Source: Rhizobium album
GTDB taxonomy: Bacteria; Pseudomonadota; Alphaproteobacteria; Rhizobiales; Rhizobiaceae
Reading direction: 5' to 3'
Assembly: GCF_003122325.1 (NCBI RefSeq)
Contig: NZ_QFBC01000011.1
Location: 1 to 64,000, forward strand
DNA: 64,000 bases
In this document: piece by piece, positions 1 through 7,779 of the stretch
Position numbering within the stretch: the stretch's first letter is position 1
Layout of the letters: every line of letters starts with the position of its first letter
Made by a program: the position numbers and the translations under genes
Notes under the pieces: model-generated
What the model was told of the DNA's origin: nothing
Database searches by the model: none
The model's input: only the letters and a program-made list of their open reading frames with translations

Positions 1-540
1 TCCGGTGGCAACGAGATGAGCCTGCTGCCGCTGGCGCGGCGGACGGCGCCGGATGCCACCCTGCTTGCCCTGCGCGGCCGCAGCACCGAAGAGGGTGTGC
101 CGCGATGGTTCCGCCGTTTCGGGCCGCTCTCCTTCGACCAGAAGGATATCGCCAGCGAAGCCGAAGCCCTGGCGGCTTTCCTTGACGAAGCGGAACGGGT
201 CTACGACATCGATATGGCAAGAAGCATTTTCCTCGGCCACTCGAACGGGGCGAATTTCCTTGCGGCCTTCCTGCTCCTTTATCCGCAGCGGTTGCGCAAC
301 GTCGTCCTGCTGCGACCCGTCCCGGTCCTGACGGAGCCGCCAGCCGCCGACCTGAACGGCACGAACGTGCTGTTGCTCGCCGGAGAGGACGATCCGTTCC
401 GGCCACAGGCCGAGCCGTTGCTGCAGGGGCTGACGGCCGCCGGCGCGAATGCCCGGTTGCTGCAGGTGACGGGTGCGGGGCACGATCTCTCGCCGGCTGA
501 TGTTCCGCTGATGCGCAATTGGCTGGTGGAAACGGCGTAA
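1..540 (+). CDS. Alpha/beta hydrolase (carboxylesterase/phospholipase type), 5' end outside window
   Basis: The reading frame is open from the first base, and the GGNE stretch read before the first internal Met (position 16) looks like the usual oxyanion-loop HGxGGNE motif, so the true start lies upstream of the window. The visible part carries a full hydrolase triad pattern: nucleophile Ser in GHSNGA, acid in GEDDPF, and His in GAGHDL near the C-terminus. Size and spacing fit the small cytosolic phospholipase/carboxylesterase-like hydrolases often annotated next to dioxygenases (YpfH/MhqD type). The substrate is unknown. It lies about 100 bp upstream of tkt on the same strand, but a separate operator-like site in the gap suggests a separate unit. 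Confidence 0.8.
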   Translation, partial: SGGNEMSLLPLARRTAPDATLLALRGRSTEEGVPRWFRRFGPLSFDQKDIASEAEALAAFLDEAERVYDIDMARSIFLGHSNGANFLAAFLLLYPQRLRNVVLLRPVPVLTEPPAADLNGTNVLLLAGEDDPFRPQAEPLLQGLTAAGANARLLQVTGAGHDLSPADVPLMRNWLVETA

Positions 541-594
541 CGCGCTTGCCGCGTGCCCACGGCGCCGTTTGACAACCTGTACCGCTTTGTCTAG

Positions 595-610
595 ATGTAC
601 GTACAGGATA
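595..610 (+). promoter_or_regulatory. Candidate GntR/HutC operator upstream of tkt
   Basis: The 16-mer ATGTACGTACAGGATA contains the perfect palindrome TGTACGTACA at 596-605, which resembles HutC-type GntR operators. Read on the other strand, positions 4956-4971 in the gntR leader match it at 14 of 16 bases and keep the TGTnCGnACA core. The site lies about 35 bp before the tkt start codon, where a repressor could block transcription. Seen directly: palindrome and match. Inferred: that the GntR protein at 4200-4937 binds it. Confidence 0.6.
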
Positions 611-644
611 ATAAGATTGCGCAGACCAGGCGCGAGGAGGCACC

Positions 645-2660
645 GTGGGACGTCGTGACCATCGTTTGTTGGCCAATGCGATCCGTTTTCTGACCATCGA
701 TTCCGTGCAGGAGGCAAATTCCGGCCATCCCGGCACGGCGATGGGCATGGCGGACATTGCAGAAGTTCTTTGGAACGATTTTCTCAAGCACAATCCGGGC
801 AATCCGGGCTGGTATGACCGTGACCGTTTCGTGCAATCGAACGGTCACGGCTCGATGCTGACCTATTCGCTGCTGCATCTGAGCGGCTATGATCTGAGCC
901 TTGCCGATCTGCGCAGCCATCGCAAAATGCATTCCAAGACGCCGGGCCATCCGGAATATGGCATCACGCCCGGCGTTGAACTGACCACCGGCCCGCTGGG
1001 CCAGGGCTTTGCCAGTGCCGTCGGCATGGCGCTCGCCGAACGCAAGCTGGCGCTGGAATTCAACCGTGACGGTTTTCCGATCGTCGATCACCATACCTAT
1101 GTCTTTGCCGGCGACGGCTGCATGATGGAGGGCATTTCCCAGGAGGCGGCCTCGCTGGCCGGTACGCTGAAACTCGACAAGCTGGTCGTCTTCTACGACG
1201 ACAACGGCATTTCCATCGACGGCGAAGTTCAGGACTGGTTTGCCGACGATACCGCCCTGCGCTTCCGCTCAGCCGGCTGGCACGTGATCGACATGATCGA
1301 CGGTCACGACGCCGCCGCGGTGCATGCGGCGATCAGCGCCGCGCATGCCAACAAGGGCAGCCCGACGCTGATCTGCTGCCGCACCGTCATCGGCTTCGGC
1401 TCGCCCAACAAGCAGGGCAAGGAAGAGGCGCATGGCGCGCCGCTCGGCGCGGCGGAAGTGGCGCTGACGCGCGAGCAGCTGAAATGGCCGCACGAGGCTT
1501 TCGTGCTGCCGGAGGAGGCGGCGCAAGGCTGGGATGCGCGCAAGCGCGGCAGCGATGCCGAGGCGCAATGGAACACGCTATTCGACGGTTACGCCCGCGC
1601 CCATCCGGAACTTGCCGCAGAATTCAAGCGGCGCATGGCCGGCGAAACCGCGCCGGCGCTGGCGAAAACCGTGAGCGATTACACGGCCGGCCTGCTGGCG
1701 GCGGCGCCCGTCCGGCAGCCTCTGCGCAAGGCGGTCAGCAAGGTGCTTGCGACGCTCTCTGCGCACCTGCCGGAGCTGATCGGCGGTTCGGCCGACGTGT
1801 CTGTGTCGACCCTCGCCTGGACGGGGCAATCGAAATCCATCCGCCCGGACGATTTTTCCGGCAATTTCCTGCATTACGGCGTGCGCGAATTCGGCATGTC
1901 GGCGATCATCAACGGCATGGTGGCCCATGGCGGACTGATCCCCTTCGGGGCGCATTATCTCGTCTTCAGCGATTACAGCCGCAACGCCGTGCGCATGGCG
2001 TCGCTGATGAAGCTGCGGTCGATCTTTCTCTATACGCATGATTCCATCGGTGTCGGCGAAGACGGGCCGACGCACCAGCCCTGCGAACAGCTCGTCGCCC
2101 TGCGCGCCATTCCCGGCATGTCGCTCTGGCGGCCGGGCAGCGAGCTCGAGGCACTCGTCGCCTGGGACGAGGCGGTGCGGGCCAAGGGGCCGACGGTCAT
2201 CGTCGCCGCGCGCCAGGACGGTGCCGCGGTCCAGCATGCGGCGGGGGATGTGGAGGCCATCCGGCGTGGCGGATACGTTGTCTCCCGCGAAGCTGCCGGG
2301 CAGCTCGATGCCGTGCTGGTTTCCACCGGATCGGAACTCGATCTTGCCCTGAAAGCGGCGGAAACGCTGCGCGGCGACGGTCTGCGTGTCCGTGTGGTGT
2401 CGATGCCCAACGGCAATATATTTGCGCGCCAGCCGGCGGAGTGGCGCCAGTCGGTGCTGCCGGCGGGCGTGCCGACGGTGTTCGTCGAGGCGGCGTCGCC
2501 GATCTACTGGTACCAGTTCCTCAAGGGGCCGGGCACGGTGATCGGCATCGACAGTTTTGGCGAGTCGGCGCCGGGACCAGAGGTCTACCGTCATTTCGAC
2601 ATCACCGCGGACCGTGTCGTCCGCGAGGCGCGGGCGCTGCTGGCTTCGGGATCTGCCTGA
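645..2660 (+). CDS. tkt: Transketolase
   Basis: This thiamine-diphosphate enzyme of the non-oxidative pentose phosphate pathway moves two-carbon units between ketose and aldose phosphates. The 671-residue length is normal for a full bacterial transketolase. The substrate-binding SGHPG lies at residues 26-30, the ThDP/metal motif starts GDGCMMEG near residue 156 and ends in DDN, and DGHD and the pyrimidine-domain GVGEDGPTHQP are present. The start is GTG at 645, with GAGGAGG five bases upstream. The FGGY kinase follows on the same strand 92 bp later, so the pair would feed xylulose 5-phosphate into the pentose pathway. A GntR-type operator candidate sits just upstream. This is probably a plasmid-borne, inducible paralogue of a housekeeping chromosomal copy (inference). 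Confidence 0.95.
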   Translation: MGRRDHRLLANAIRFLTIDSVQEANSGHPGTAMGMADIAEVLWNDFLKHNPGNPGWYDRDRFVQSNGHGSMLTYSLLHLSGYDLSLADLRSHRKMHSKTPGHPEYGITPGVELTTGPLGQGFASAVGMALAERKLALEFNRDGFPIVDHHTYVFAGDGCMMEGISQEAASLAGTLKLDKLVVFYDDNGISIDGEVQDWFADDTALRFRSAGWHVIDMIDGHDAAAVHAAISAAHANKGSPTLICCRTVIGFGSPNKQGKEEAHGAPLGAAEVALTREQLKWPHEAFVLPEEAAQGWDARKRGSDAEAQWNTLFDGYARAHPELAAEFKRRMAGETAPALAKTVSDYTAGLLAAAPVRQPLRKAVSKVLATLSAHLPELIGGSADVSVSTLAWTGQSKSIRPDDFSGNFLHYGVREFGMSAIINGMVAHGGLIPFGAHYLVFSDYSRNAVRMASLMKLRSIFLYTHDSIGVGEDGPTHQPCEQLVALRAIPGMSLWRPGSELEALVAWDEAVRAKGPTVIVAARQDGAAVQHAAGDVEAIRRGGYVVSREAAGQLDAVLVSTGSELDLALKAAETLRGDGLRVRVVSMPNGNIFARQPAEWRQSVLPAGVPTVFVEAASPIYWYQFLKGPGTVIGIDSFGESAPGPEVYRHFDITADRVVREARALLASGSA

Positions 2661-2752
2661 GGCGTCATTGGTGTGAATTGTCCGCGGTATACCGCGGGCG
2701 AGGAGCACGGTAGAACCGTGCATCCATGATGTGCCGGGCAGAGGAGGAAGGC

Positions 2753-4192
2753 ATGGCGAAGTTCCTGGGGATCGATCTCGGCACCGGTTCCGTCAAGGCG
2801 ATGCTGGTGGACGAGGCCGGGCGACCGGTTTCCGAGGCGAGCCGCGCCTATCCCGTCCACTCGCCGCAGCCGGGTTACGCCGAGGGACTGCCGGACGAAT
2901 GGTGGCACCAGACCGTCGAGGCGGTGCACGCCTGTTGCGCCGGCCATGCGGCGGATATCGCCGGCATCGGCCTCTCCGGCCAGGCACATGGCATCGTGCC
3001 GCTGGATGCGGCCCACAAGGTGCTGCGGCCGGCCATTCTCTGGCCGGATGTGCGGACGGTAAAGGAAGTCGGTGAAATCCTTGCGTTGCCGGAAGCGGTC
3101 CGGTTGCCGCTTGCCAATCCCGTCGTTTCCGGCATGGCGGCGGTGGCGCTCTTGTGGATGCGCAACAACGAACCGGCCGTGCTGGAAAAGACCAGCATCG
3201 CCCTTTCCCCGAAAGACTGGCTGCGCTTGCAACTGACCGGCAATTGCGCCACCGAACCCAGCGATGCCTCGATGACGCTGCTCTACGACATGGCGGCGGA
3301 CGGTTGGTCCGACGCGATGATCCGCGCCGTCGGTATCCGTCGCGACATGTTGCCCGATATCATCGGCTCGACCGAAAGCGGCGGCACGCTGCGCCCGCAG
3401 GCCGCCGAAACGCTGGGCCTGCCCGCCGGAATTCCCATCGCTGCAGGCCTTGCCGATACGGCTGCCTGCCTGCTCGGCCTCGGCCAGACGCGGCCGGGCG
3501 CCACCGTGCTGCAGGTCGGCTCCGGCATGCAGATCATGACGCTGGTTGATCGGATCACCCCGGACATCCAGCCGTTCTACAACACCTATCGCGGCTGCGG
3601 TTCCGTCCGCTACAAGATGGCGGCGATGCAGAATGGCGGCACGGCCTTCGAATGGGCGCGCGCCGCACTCGGCGCTTCCTGGGAGGACATGTACAAGGCT
3701 GCCTTCGAGCCCGATCCGGGCAATGGCGGCGCGCTTTTCCTGCCCTATGTCGGCGGCGAGCGGGCGCCGCTGCTCGATCCCAACGCGTCGGCCGCCTGGG
3801 TCGATATGCGCCTCGGCTGCGGTCGGGCGCAGATGATCCGCGCGGTTTTCGAGGGCATCGCCTTTACCGTGCGTGACAGCTGGGATGCGATGAAACAGAC
3901 CGGTGTCGCCGCGGACCACATGCTCCTCACCGGCGGCGGCAGTACCGATCCGCGCTGGCGCCAGCTGCTTGCCGATACCGTGCAATTGCCGATGCGGCCG
4001 GTGGTCGACGCCGGCAATGCCACCATCGGCGCGGCCTATCTCGGCGGCATCGTTGCCGGCCATTGGGCCGACGAGGACGACCTGCCCGAGAACGAAACGA
4101 TCGGGCCGCTGATCGAGCCGCAGTCCTGGCCGCAACTGGACGCCCTCTTCGGGCGCTTCCGCGCCACCTACCGGCAACTCAAGCAGCGATGA
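2753..4192 (+). CDS. xylB: FGGY-family carbohydrate kinase, xylulokinase-like
   Basis: Predicted to phosphorylate D-xylulose or a related ketose with ATP to the 5-phosphate, the direct substrate of the adjacent transketolase. The N-terminal ATPase-fold motif GIDLGTGSVKAML, the xylulokinase-like sugar-site motif SGQAHG followed by LRPAILWPD, the catalytic Asp region GLADTAACL near residue 234, and the C-terminal GGGSTDPRW match the FGGY family. The 479-residue length is typical of XylB. I chose ATG 2753 over in-frame ATG 2726 because GAGGAGG lies at a proper distance and the family begins within a few residues of the GIDLGT strand. No xylose isomerase or polyol dehydrogenase is nearby, so the real substrate could be another pentulose. 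Confidence 0.82.
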   Translation: MAKFLGIDLGTGSVKAMLVDEAGRPVSEASRAYPVHSPQPGYAEGLPDEWWHQTVEAVHACCAGHAADIAGIGLSGQAHGIVPLDAAHKVLRPAILWPDVRTVKEVGEILALPEAVRLPLANPVVSGMAAVALLWMRNNEPAVLEKTSIALSPKDWLRLQLTGNCATEPSDASMTLLYDMAADGWSDAMIRAVGIRRDMLPDIIGSTESGGTLRPQAAETLGLPAGIPIAAGLADTAACLLGLGQTRPGATVLQVGSGMQIMTLVDRITPDIQPFYNTYRGCGSVRYKMAAMQNGGTAFEWARAALGASWEDMYKAAFEPDPGNGGALFLPYVGGERAPLLDPNASAAWVDMRLGCGRAQMIRAVFEGIAFTVRDSWDAMKQTGVAADHMLLTGGGSTDPRWRQLLADTVQLPMRPVVDAGNATIGAAYLGGIVAGHWADEDDLPENETIGPLIEPQSWPQLDALFGRFRATYRQLKQR

Positions 4193-4199
4193 TACGGAT

Positions 4200-4937
4200 T
4201 CAGCCGTTCTGGCGGTAGAGGTCGATCGTCAGCCGCGTGCGGTCGGGGTGGTGCCAGGATTCGTAATATTCCACGGCATTTCCCGACTGGTCATAGGTCA
4301 GTTCGCGGTTGAACAGCACCTGCGAGCCGGGTTCGACCTCCAGCAACCGGGCGATATGGTTGTCGGCGCGGCCGATCTCGATGAACCGCTTGCCGGTGGA
4401 GACGATGATGCCGAGATCGTTGCGCAGATAATTGTAGAGCGAGGTGTTTTCGAGGCCGGTGAATTCCAGGAGCTGCGGCACGCGGCTATAGGGCAGGTAG
4501 TTCTGCACCACCAGCAGCACCTTGCCATCGGCATACCGCAGCCGCTCCAGGAAGATCGCCTTTTCATCGCCGATGCGTTCGACGATGTGGCTCGGGGCAG
4601 CGATCAGGCGCTGCTGCAGGATCTTGGTGGTCAGCTTGAAGCCGGCCTTCGCCATGCCCTCCTGCAGCGGATCGAGTTTCTGGGTCAGGGTGATCGGCAC
4701 CTTGCGCTCGCGCACAAAGGCGCCGCGTCCACGCTCCGTTTCGATCAGCCCGTCCTGGGACAGCGATTGCAGCGCCTGGCGCACGACGCTACGCGACACG
4801 TCGTAATGCGAACAGAGCTCATGTTCCGACGGCAGCTTGTCGCCACTGGCAAATTCTCCCGAGGTGATCTGCGCCCGCAACATTTCGGCAAGCTGGAAAT
4901 ATAGCGGAATGGGTGTGCTGCGATCAATGGTCGGCAA
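4200..4937 (-). CDS. GntR-family regulator, HutC subfamily (UTRA domain)
   Basis: The protein has 245 residues. The N-terminal winged helix (about residues 8-72) contains the GntR signature from LPSEHELC through YDVSRSVVRQAL and RGRGAFV. The C-terminal half is a UTRA effector domain with ERLRYADG, YNYLRNDLGI and a closing EYYESWHHPDRTRL. It converges on the tkt-kinase pair, with only seven bases between its stop and that of the kinase. The frame starts at TTG 4937; I see no better in-frame ATG or GTG near by, and the Shine-Dalgarno signal is weak. The likely role is a sugar- or sugar-phosphate-responsive repressor of tkt and the kinase and of itself, supported by a shared operator-like 16-mer in both leaders. 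The effector is unknown. Confidence 0.88.
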   Translation of the reverse strand: MPTIDRSTPIPLYFQLAEMLRAQITSGEFASGDKLPSEHELCSHYDVSRSVVRQALQSLSQDGLIETERGRGAFVRERKVPITLTQKLDPLQEGMAKAGFKLTTKILQQRLIAAPSHIVERIGDEKAIFLERLRYADGKVLLVVQNYLPYSRVPQLLEFTGLENTSLYNYLRNDLGIIVSTGKRFIEIGRADNHIARLLEVEPGSQVLFNRELTYDQSGNAVEYYESWHHPDRTRLTIDLYRQNG

Positions 4938-5276
4938 AGGGGCGTCTCACAAATGTATCCTGTCCGAACATCATAGTAAGCGGAAAGGAGTTCTGTTTCA
5001 ACGCGTCGCACCGCTCGCGAGCCGGACGCGAAATCATGGTGATGATTCAATATGTTGCCGTTTTCGGCATCCCAACCGGACGCCATGGGCAATCTTTGTC
5101 CGCGTTTTCCTGTATGGTCGTGGCCAGCCTGCCGTCTCTGATCTTGTCATGTCCCGGCGGTTGTGTACCGAGGCGCCATTTCGTCGCAGGCTGCGCCGGA
5201 TGCCACAAATGACATCGTCGGGAGATGCGGCCACCCTATATCTATACCGTTGAACTCTCATCATCAGGAGATGACC
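4938..5276. other. 339-bp divergent intergenic region between gntR and the DUF1269 gene
   Basis: It holds the gntR-proximal operator candidate (4956-4971) and the Shine-Dalgarno GGAG (5267-5270) of the DUF1269 gene. An A/T-rich stretch, CCTATATCTATA, near 5234-5246 could serve as a -10 region for the rightward gene, but I see no convincing -35. The middle part (about 5000-5200) has short open frames on both strands with no recognisable protein, and I see no RNA or repeat in it. Confidence 0.5.
4956..4971 (-). promoter_or_regulatory. Candidate GntR operator in the gntR leader
   Basis: On the minus strand the sequence reads ATGTTCGGACAGGATA and differs from the tkt-proximal site (595-610) at two positions only. 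Its core TGTTCGGACA keeps the dyad TGTnCGnACA. It sits about 20 bp upstream of the gntR start codon, the expected place for autorepression. The match is visible; binding is inferred. Confidence 0.58.
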
Positions 5277-5798
5277 ATGTCCGAACTCGTCGTCGTCGGC
5301 TTTGACAATCCGGAGGAAGCCGATCGCGTTCTCGTCAAGTTGAACTCCCTGCAAAAAGAATATCTGGTCGATCTGGAGGACGCCGTCGTCGTGGTTCGCG
5401 ATGCGTCCGGAAAGGTGCATCTCAAGCAAAGCGTCAATCTCACGGCCATCGGCGTGACGTCGGGATTGCTGTCCGGCGGCATCTGGGGTGGCCTTGTCGG
5501 CCTTTTGTTCCTCAATCCGCTGGCCGGCTTCGCCATCGGCGGGGCAATCGGTGCCGGGGCCGGCGCGCTGTCGGGCTCGCTGAGCGATTACGGCATTGAC
5601 GACACCTTCATCAAATCGCTGGGCGAGACCATTCCGAACAACAGTTCGGCCCTGTTCGTGCTGATCCGCAAGGTGCAGCCGGAGAAAGTCATGGCGGAGC
5701 TGCACGGCCTGCAGGGGCGCGTCATCAAGACGTCGCTCTCGCCGGAGCAGGAGGAAAAATTGCGCCAGGCGCTGTCACCGGCCGCATCCGGTGCCTGA
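5277..5798 (+). CDS. DUF1269 domain membrane-associated protein
   Basis: The protein has 173 residues and is collinear with the DUF1269 family: the ELVVVGFDNPEEAD opening, LQKEYLVDLEDAVVVV, a Gly/Ala-rich hydrophobic hairpin (about residues 60-105: GGIWGGLVGLLFLNPLAGF then a glycine-rich AIGGAIGAGAGAL), SDYGIDDTFIK, and a C-terminal SSALFVLIRK strand. The hydrophobic part is long enough for two short membrane segments. The molecular function of the family is not known. I chose the start at ATG 5277, six bases after GGAG; an ATG at 5271 directly abuts the GGAG and is unlikely. It stands alone, converging with iclR across a hairpin-rich gap. Members of this family often occur singly in rhizobia, sometimes in stress regulons (general knowledge, not shown here). 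Confidence 0.85.
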   Translation: MSELVVVGFDNPEEADRVLVKLNSLQKEYLVDLEDAVVVVRDASGKVHLKQSVNLTAIGVTSGLLSGGIWGGLVGLLFLNPLAGFAIGGAIGAGAGALSGSLSDYGIDDTFIKSLGETIPNNSSALFVLIRKVQPEKVMAELHGLQGRVIKTSLSPEQEEKLRQALSPAASGA

Positions 5799-5800
5799 AC

Positions 5801-5862
5801 ACGGCGCAAAAGCCGTTGTCTACAAGCGTAGAACGGATCCGGCAGGCCCATGGGCCTGCCGG
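5801..5862. terminator. Tandem hairpins between convergent genes
   Basis: A small hairpin ACGGC-GCAAAA-GCCGT (5801-5816) is followed by a perfect 24-bp palindrome at 5839-5862 with half CCGGCAGGCCCA. Both lie in the 83-bp gap between the convergent DUF1269 and iclR genes, where a two-way transcription stop is expected. Neither is followed by a strong T tract, so intrinsic termination is likely but not certain. Confidence 0.5.
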
Positions 5863-5881
5863 CGATGTGTCGTTTGACCCT

Positions 5882-6676
5882 TCACCGCCGCGCCGCCTGC
5901 ACGGAAAGCTTGCGGCCGCTGGCAATCAGGGTTTCCTGCAACCGTTCCGACTGGGCCTCGTTGATGTCGATGGGCACGACAAGGCAGATCGTCGCTTCCG
6001 GCCGGCCGCTCGGGCCGATGATTGGCGCGGCAAAACATTGCGTGAAGGAGTTGATCAGCCCGCGGGTGACGACGATGTCGCGCCCGCGGGCGTCGTGGCA
6101 GGATTGCACGAAATCAGTGAGCGCCAGGAGACGTCCGTCCGGAAGCAGGAGATCGTCCGGGGTGATGCGCTCGGCGATTTCATCGGCCGTCGCATGGGCA
6201 AGCAGCACCCGGCCCGACGCCGTCCAGGGGATGGAAATCTGTGAGCCGACCTCCGAGCTGATGCGCATCGGCCGCGACCCCGGGCTCATGTGGATGATCG
6301 CCTGTTTGTTGCGATAAAGCACGCAGAGTTCGCTTGTTTCCCCGGTTTCCCGCGACAGCCGGTCCACCTCCGCCGTGCCGCGGTGAATGAGATCGTTTTC
6401 GCGCACGTAGTTCGTGCCGTAGAGATACATGAGCTTGCCGAAGAAGACGCGGTTGTCCTCGCCGCTGACTTCGAGAAGCCCGGCTTCCGTCAGCACCCGG
6501 ACCAGCTCGTAGATCGTCGAGCGCGGCGCACCGAGCGCCTTGGGAAGATCGGCGACACGCACCGGCCGGCCGTAATCGTTGAGATAGGCGAAAAGCTTCA
6601 GTACGCGGTCGATGCCTCGCTCGCGGCCGTTCTGATCCTGTTTCTGTTCCATCAATGCACTCAAGACCAAATCCAT
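5882..6676 (-). CDS. IclR-family transcriptional regulator
   Basis: The protein is about 264 residues. A winged helix-turn-helix (GIDRVLKLFAYLNDYG, VRVADLPKALGAPRSTIYELVRVL) is followed by the IclR effector domain with RLSRETGETSEL, a small-residue stretch through TASGRVLLAHA, and a C-terminal segment in which IIGPSG is followed by the GAF-like strand. Starts at ATG 6676 (preceded by GTG 6679) and at ATG 6652 are all in frame, and none has a strong Shine-Dalgarno. It is divergent from the amino acid ABC importer at 6815, with a dyad (6732-6753) in the shared promoter region. By the usual logic of this arrangement it controls the importer, ridA and PLP-enzyme genes in response to a pathway metabolite. 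Whether it activates or represses cannot be seen. Confidence 0.88.
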   Translation of the reverse strand: MDLVLSALMEQKQDQNGRERGIDRVLKLFAYLNDYGRPVRVADLPKALGAPRSTIYELVRVLTEAGLLEVSGEDNRVFFGKLMYLYGTNYVRENDLIHRGTAEVDRLSRETGETSELCVLYRNKQAIIHMSPGSRPMRISSEVGSQISIPWTASGRVLLAHATADEIAERITPDDLLLPDGRLLALTDFVQSCHDARGRDIVVTRGLINSFTQCFAAPIIGPSGRPEATICLVVPIDINEAQSERLQETLIASGRKLSVQAARR

Positions 6677-6731
6677 CACATTTTCTTTCGTTGCGGATTG
6701 CCAAGTGGCATCCCGATCTGTATCGTCCTGA

Positions 6732-6753
6732 ATACGGGATTGTTGTCCTGTAT
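6732..6753. promoter_or_regulatory. Candidate IclR operator between iclR and the ABC importer
   Basis: The imperfect inverted repeat ATACGGGA-N6-TCCTGTAT (7 of 8 positions paired) lies near the middle of the 138-bp divergent promoter region. Dyads of this kind are normal for IclR proteins, which bind as dimers or tetramers. The assignment rests on position and symmetry only. Confidence 0.4.
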
Positions 6754-6814
6754 ATCAGACAAAAAGAGTTTCGCAAAGCTCTACGGGAACCTTAACGGAA
6801 AACTGGAGGCCAGG

Positions 6815-7693
6815 ATGAGTGATATTTCTCAGCGTCGTGAATTTCTGAAACTTGGAATGGGCGGCGTTGCCGCTGCAGGAGCGATCGGACTGGTTGCCAT
6901 GAGCGGCAAGGAGGCCGCGGCGCAGGCGGCAGGCGACAGCCAGTTGCGCACCATCATCGACCGTGGGCACCTGATCGTCGGCACCGGCAGCACCAATGCG
7001 CCGTGGCATTTCGAAAACGATGCCGGCGAACTCGTCGGCATGGATGTCACCATGGCCCGCATCCTTGCCAAGGGCCTGTTCGACGATCCGACCAAGGTGG
7101 AGTTCGTCAAGCAGGATGCCGCACAGCGCATTCCGAACGTCACCACCGGCAAGGTCGATATCACCATCCAGTTCATGACCATGTCGTCGGCGCGCGCACA
7201 GCTGATCAATTTCTCGCGCCCCTATTATGTGGAAGGTGTGGCGCTGCTCGCCCGCCCGGATGCGGAGATCAAGACCTTCGACCAGCTGCTTGCCGGCGGC
7301 AGCGCCACCCGCATCTCGATCCTGCAGAACGTCGATGCGGAAGAGAGCATCCACAAGGTGCTGCCGGAAGCGCAGGTGATGCAGATCGATACCCAGGCCA
7401 ACGTCATCCAGGCGCTGGAAGCCAAGCGCGTCGATGCCGCCGCCGTCGATCTGTCGACGGTGCGCTGGATGGTAGCACGCGATGCCAACCGCTATTTCGA
7501 CGCCGGCAAGTCGTGGAACGCCATGCTCTACGGCGCCGCGCTCAAACAGGGCGACCTCGACTGGCTGCAATTCGTGAACAACAGCTTCTCGATCGCCATG
7601 TTCGGCCATGAGAATGCGCTCTACGATGCCGCCTTCAAGGAGTATTTCGGCCTGGAACCGCCAGCACGCGTGCCGGGCTTCCCGAGCATCTGA
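6815..7693 (+). CDS. Polar amino acid ABC importer, substrate-binding protein with Tat-like signal
   Basis: The 292-residue periplasmic binding protein belongs to family 3 (SBP_bac_3). The N-terminus SQRREFLKLGMGG followed by an Ala-rich hydrophobic stretch looks like a twin-arginine signal, with probable cleavage near AAAQA. The mature part has the family pattern: LRTIIDRGHLIVGTG, PWHFENDAGELVGMDV, NVTTGKVDITIQFMTMS, FSRPYYVEGV and the lobe-2 motif VIQALEAKRVDAAAVDL. The start at ATG 6815 has GGAGG nine bases upstream; the same frame stays open far upstream, but without signal-peptide character. Two permeases and an ATPase follow, making a complete HisJQMP/GlnHPQ-type importer. The ligand is unknown; an amino acid or amino sugar acid would fit the downstream PLP enzyme. 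Confidence 0.9.
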   Translation: MSDISQRREFLKLGMGGVAAAGAIGLVAMSGKEAAAQAAGDSQLRTIIDRGHLIVGTGSTNAPWHFENDAGELVGMDVTMARILAKGLFDDPTKVEFVKQDAAQRIPNVTTGKVDITIQFMTMSSARAQLINFSRPYYVEGVALLARPDAEIKTFDQLLAGGSATRISILQNVDAEESIHKVLPEAQVMQIDTQANVIQALEAKRVDAAAVDLSTVRWMVARDANRYFDAGKSWNAMLYGAALKQGDLDWLQFVNNSFSIAMFGHENALYDAAFKEYFGLEPPARVPGFPSI

Positions 7694-7700
7694 TCCCATT

Positions 7701-7746
7701 CCGTCCGGCCGCCGGCGCGTGACAGCGTTGCCGGCGGTCGGGACGG
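7701..7746 (+). terminator. Long stem-loop between binding-protein and permease genes
   Basis: CCGTCC (7701-7706) pairs with GGACGG (7741-7746). Inside it CCGCCGGC (from about 7709) pairs with GCCGGCGG (7730-7737), leaving a loop of about 13 bases. There is no T tract. Stem-loops after the binding-protein gene are common in ABC operons and raise its expression over the permeases by partial termination or mRNA protection; that role is inferred here. Confidence 0.55.
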
Positions 7747-7779
7747 CCAGTGCAGTTCCCGGCGAGGGTGCGACCATCC

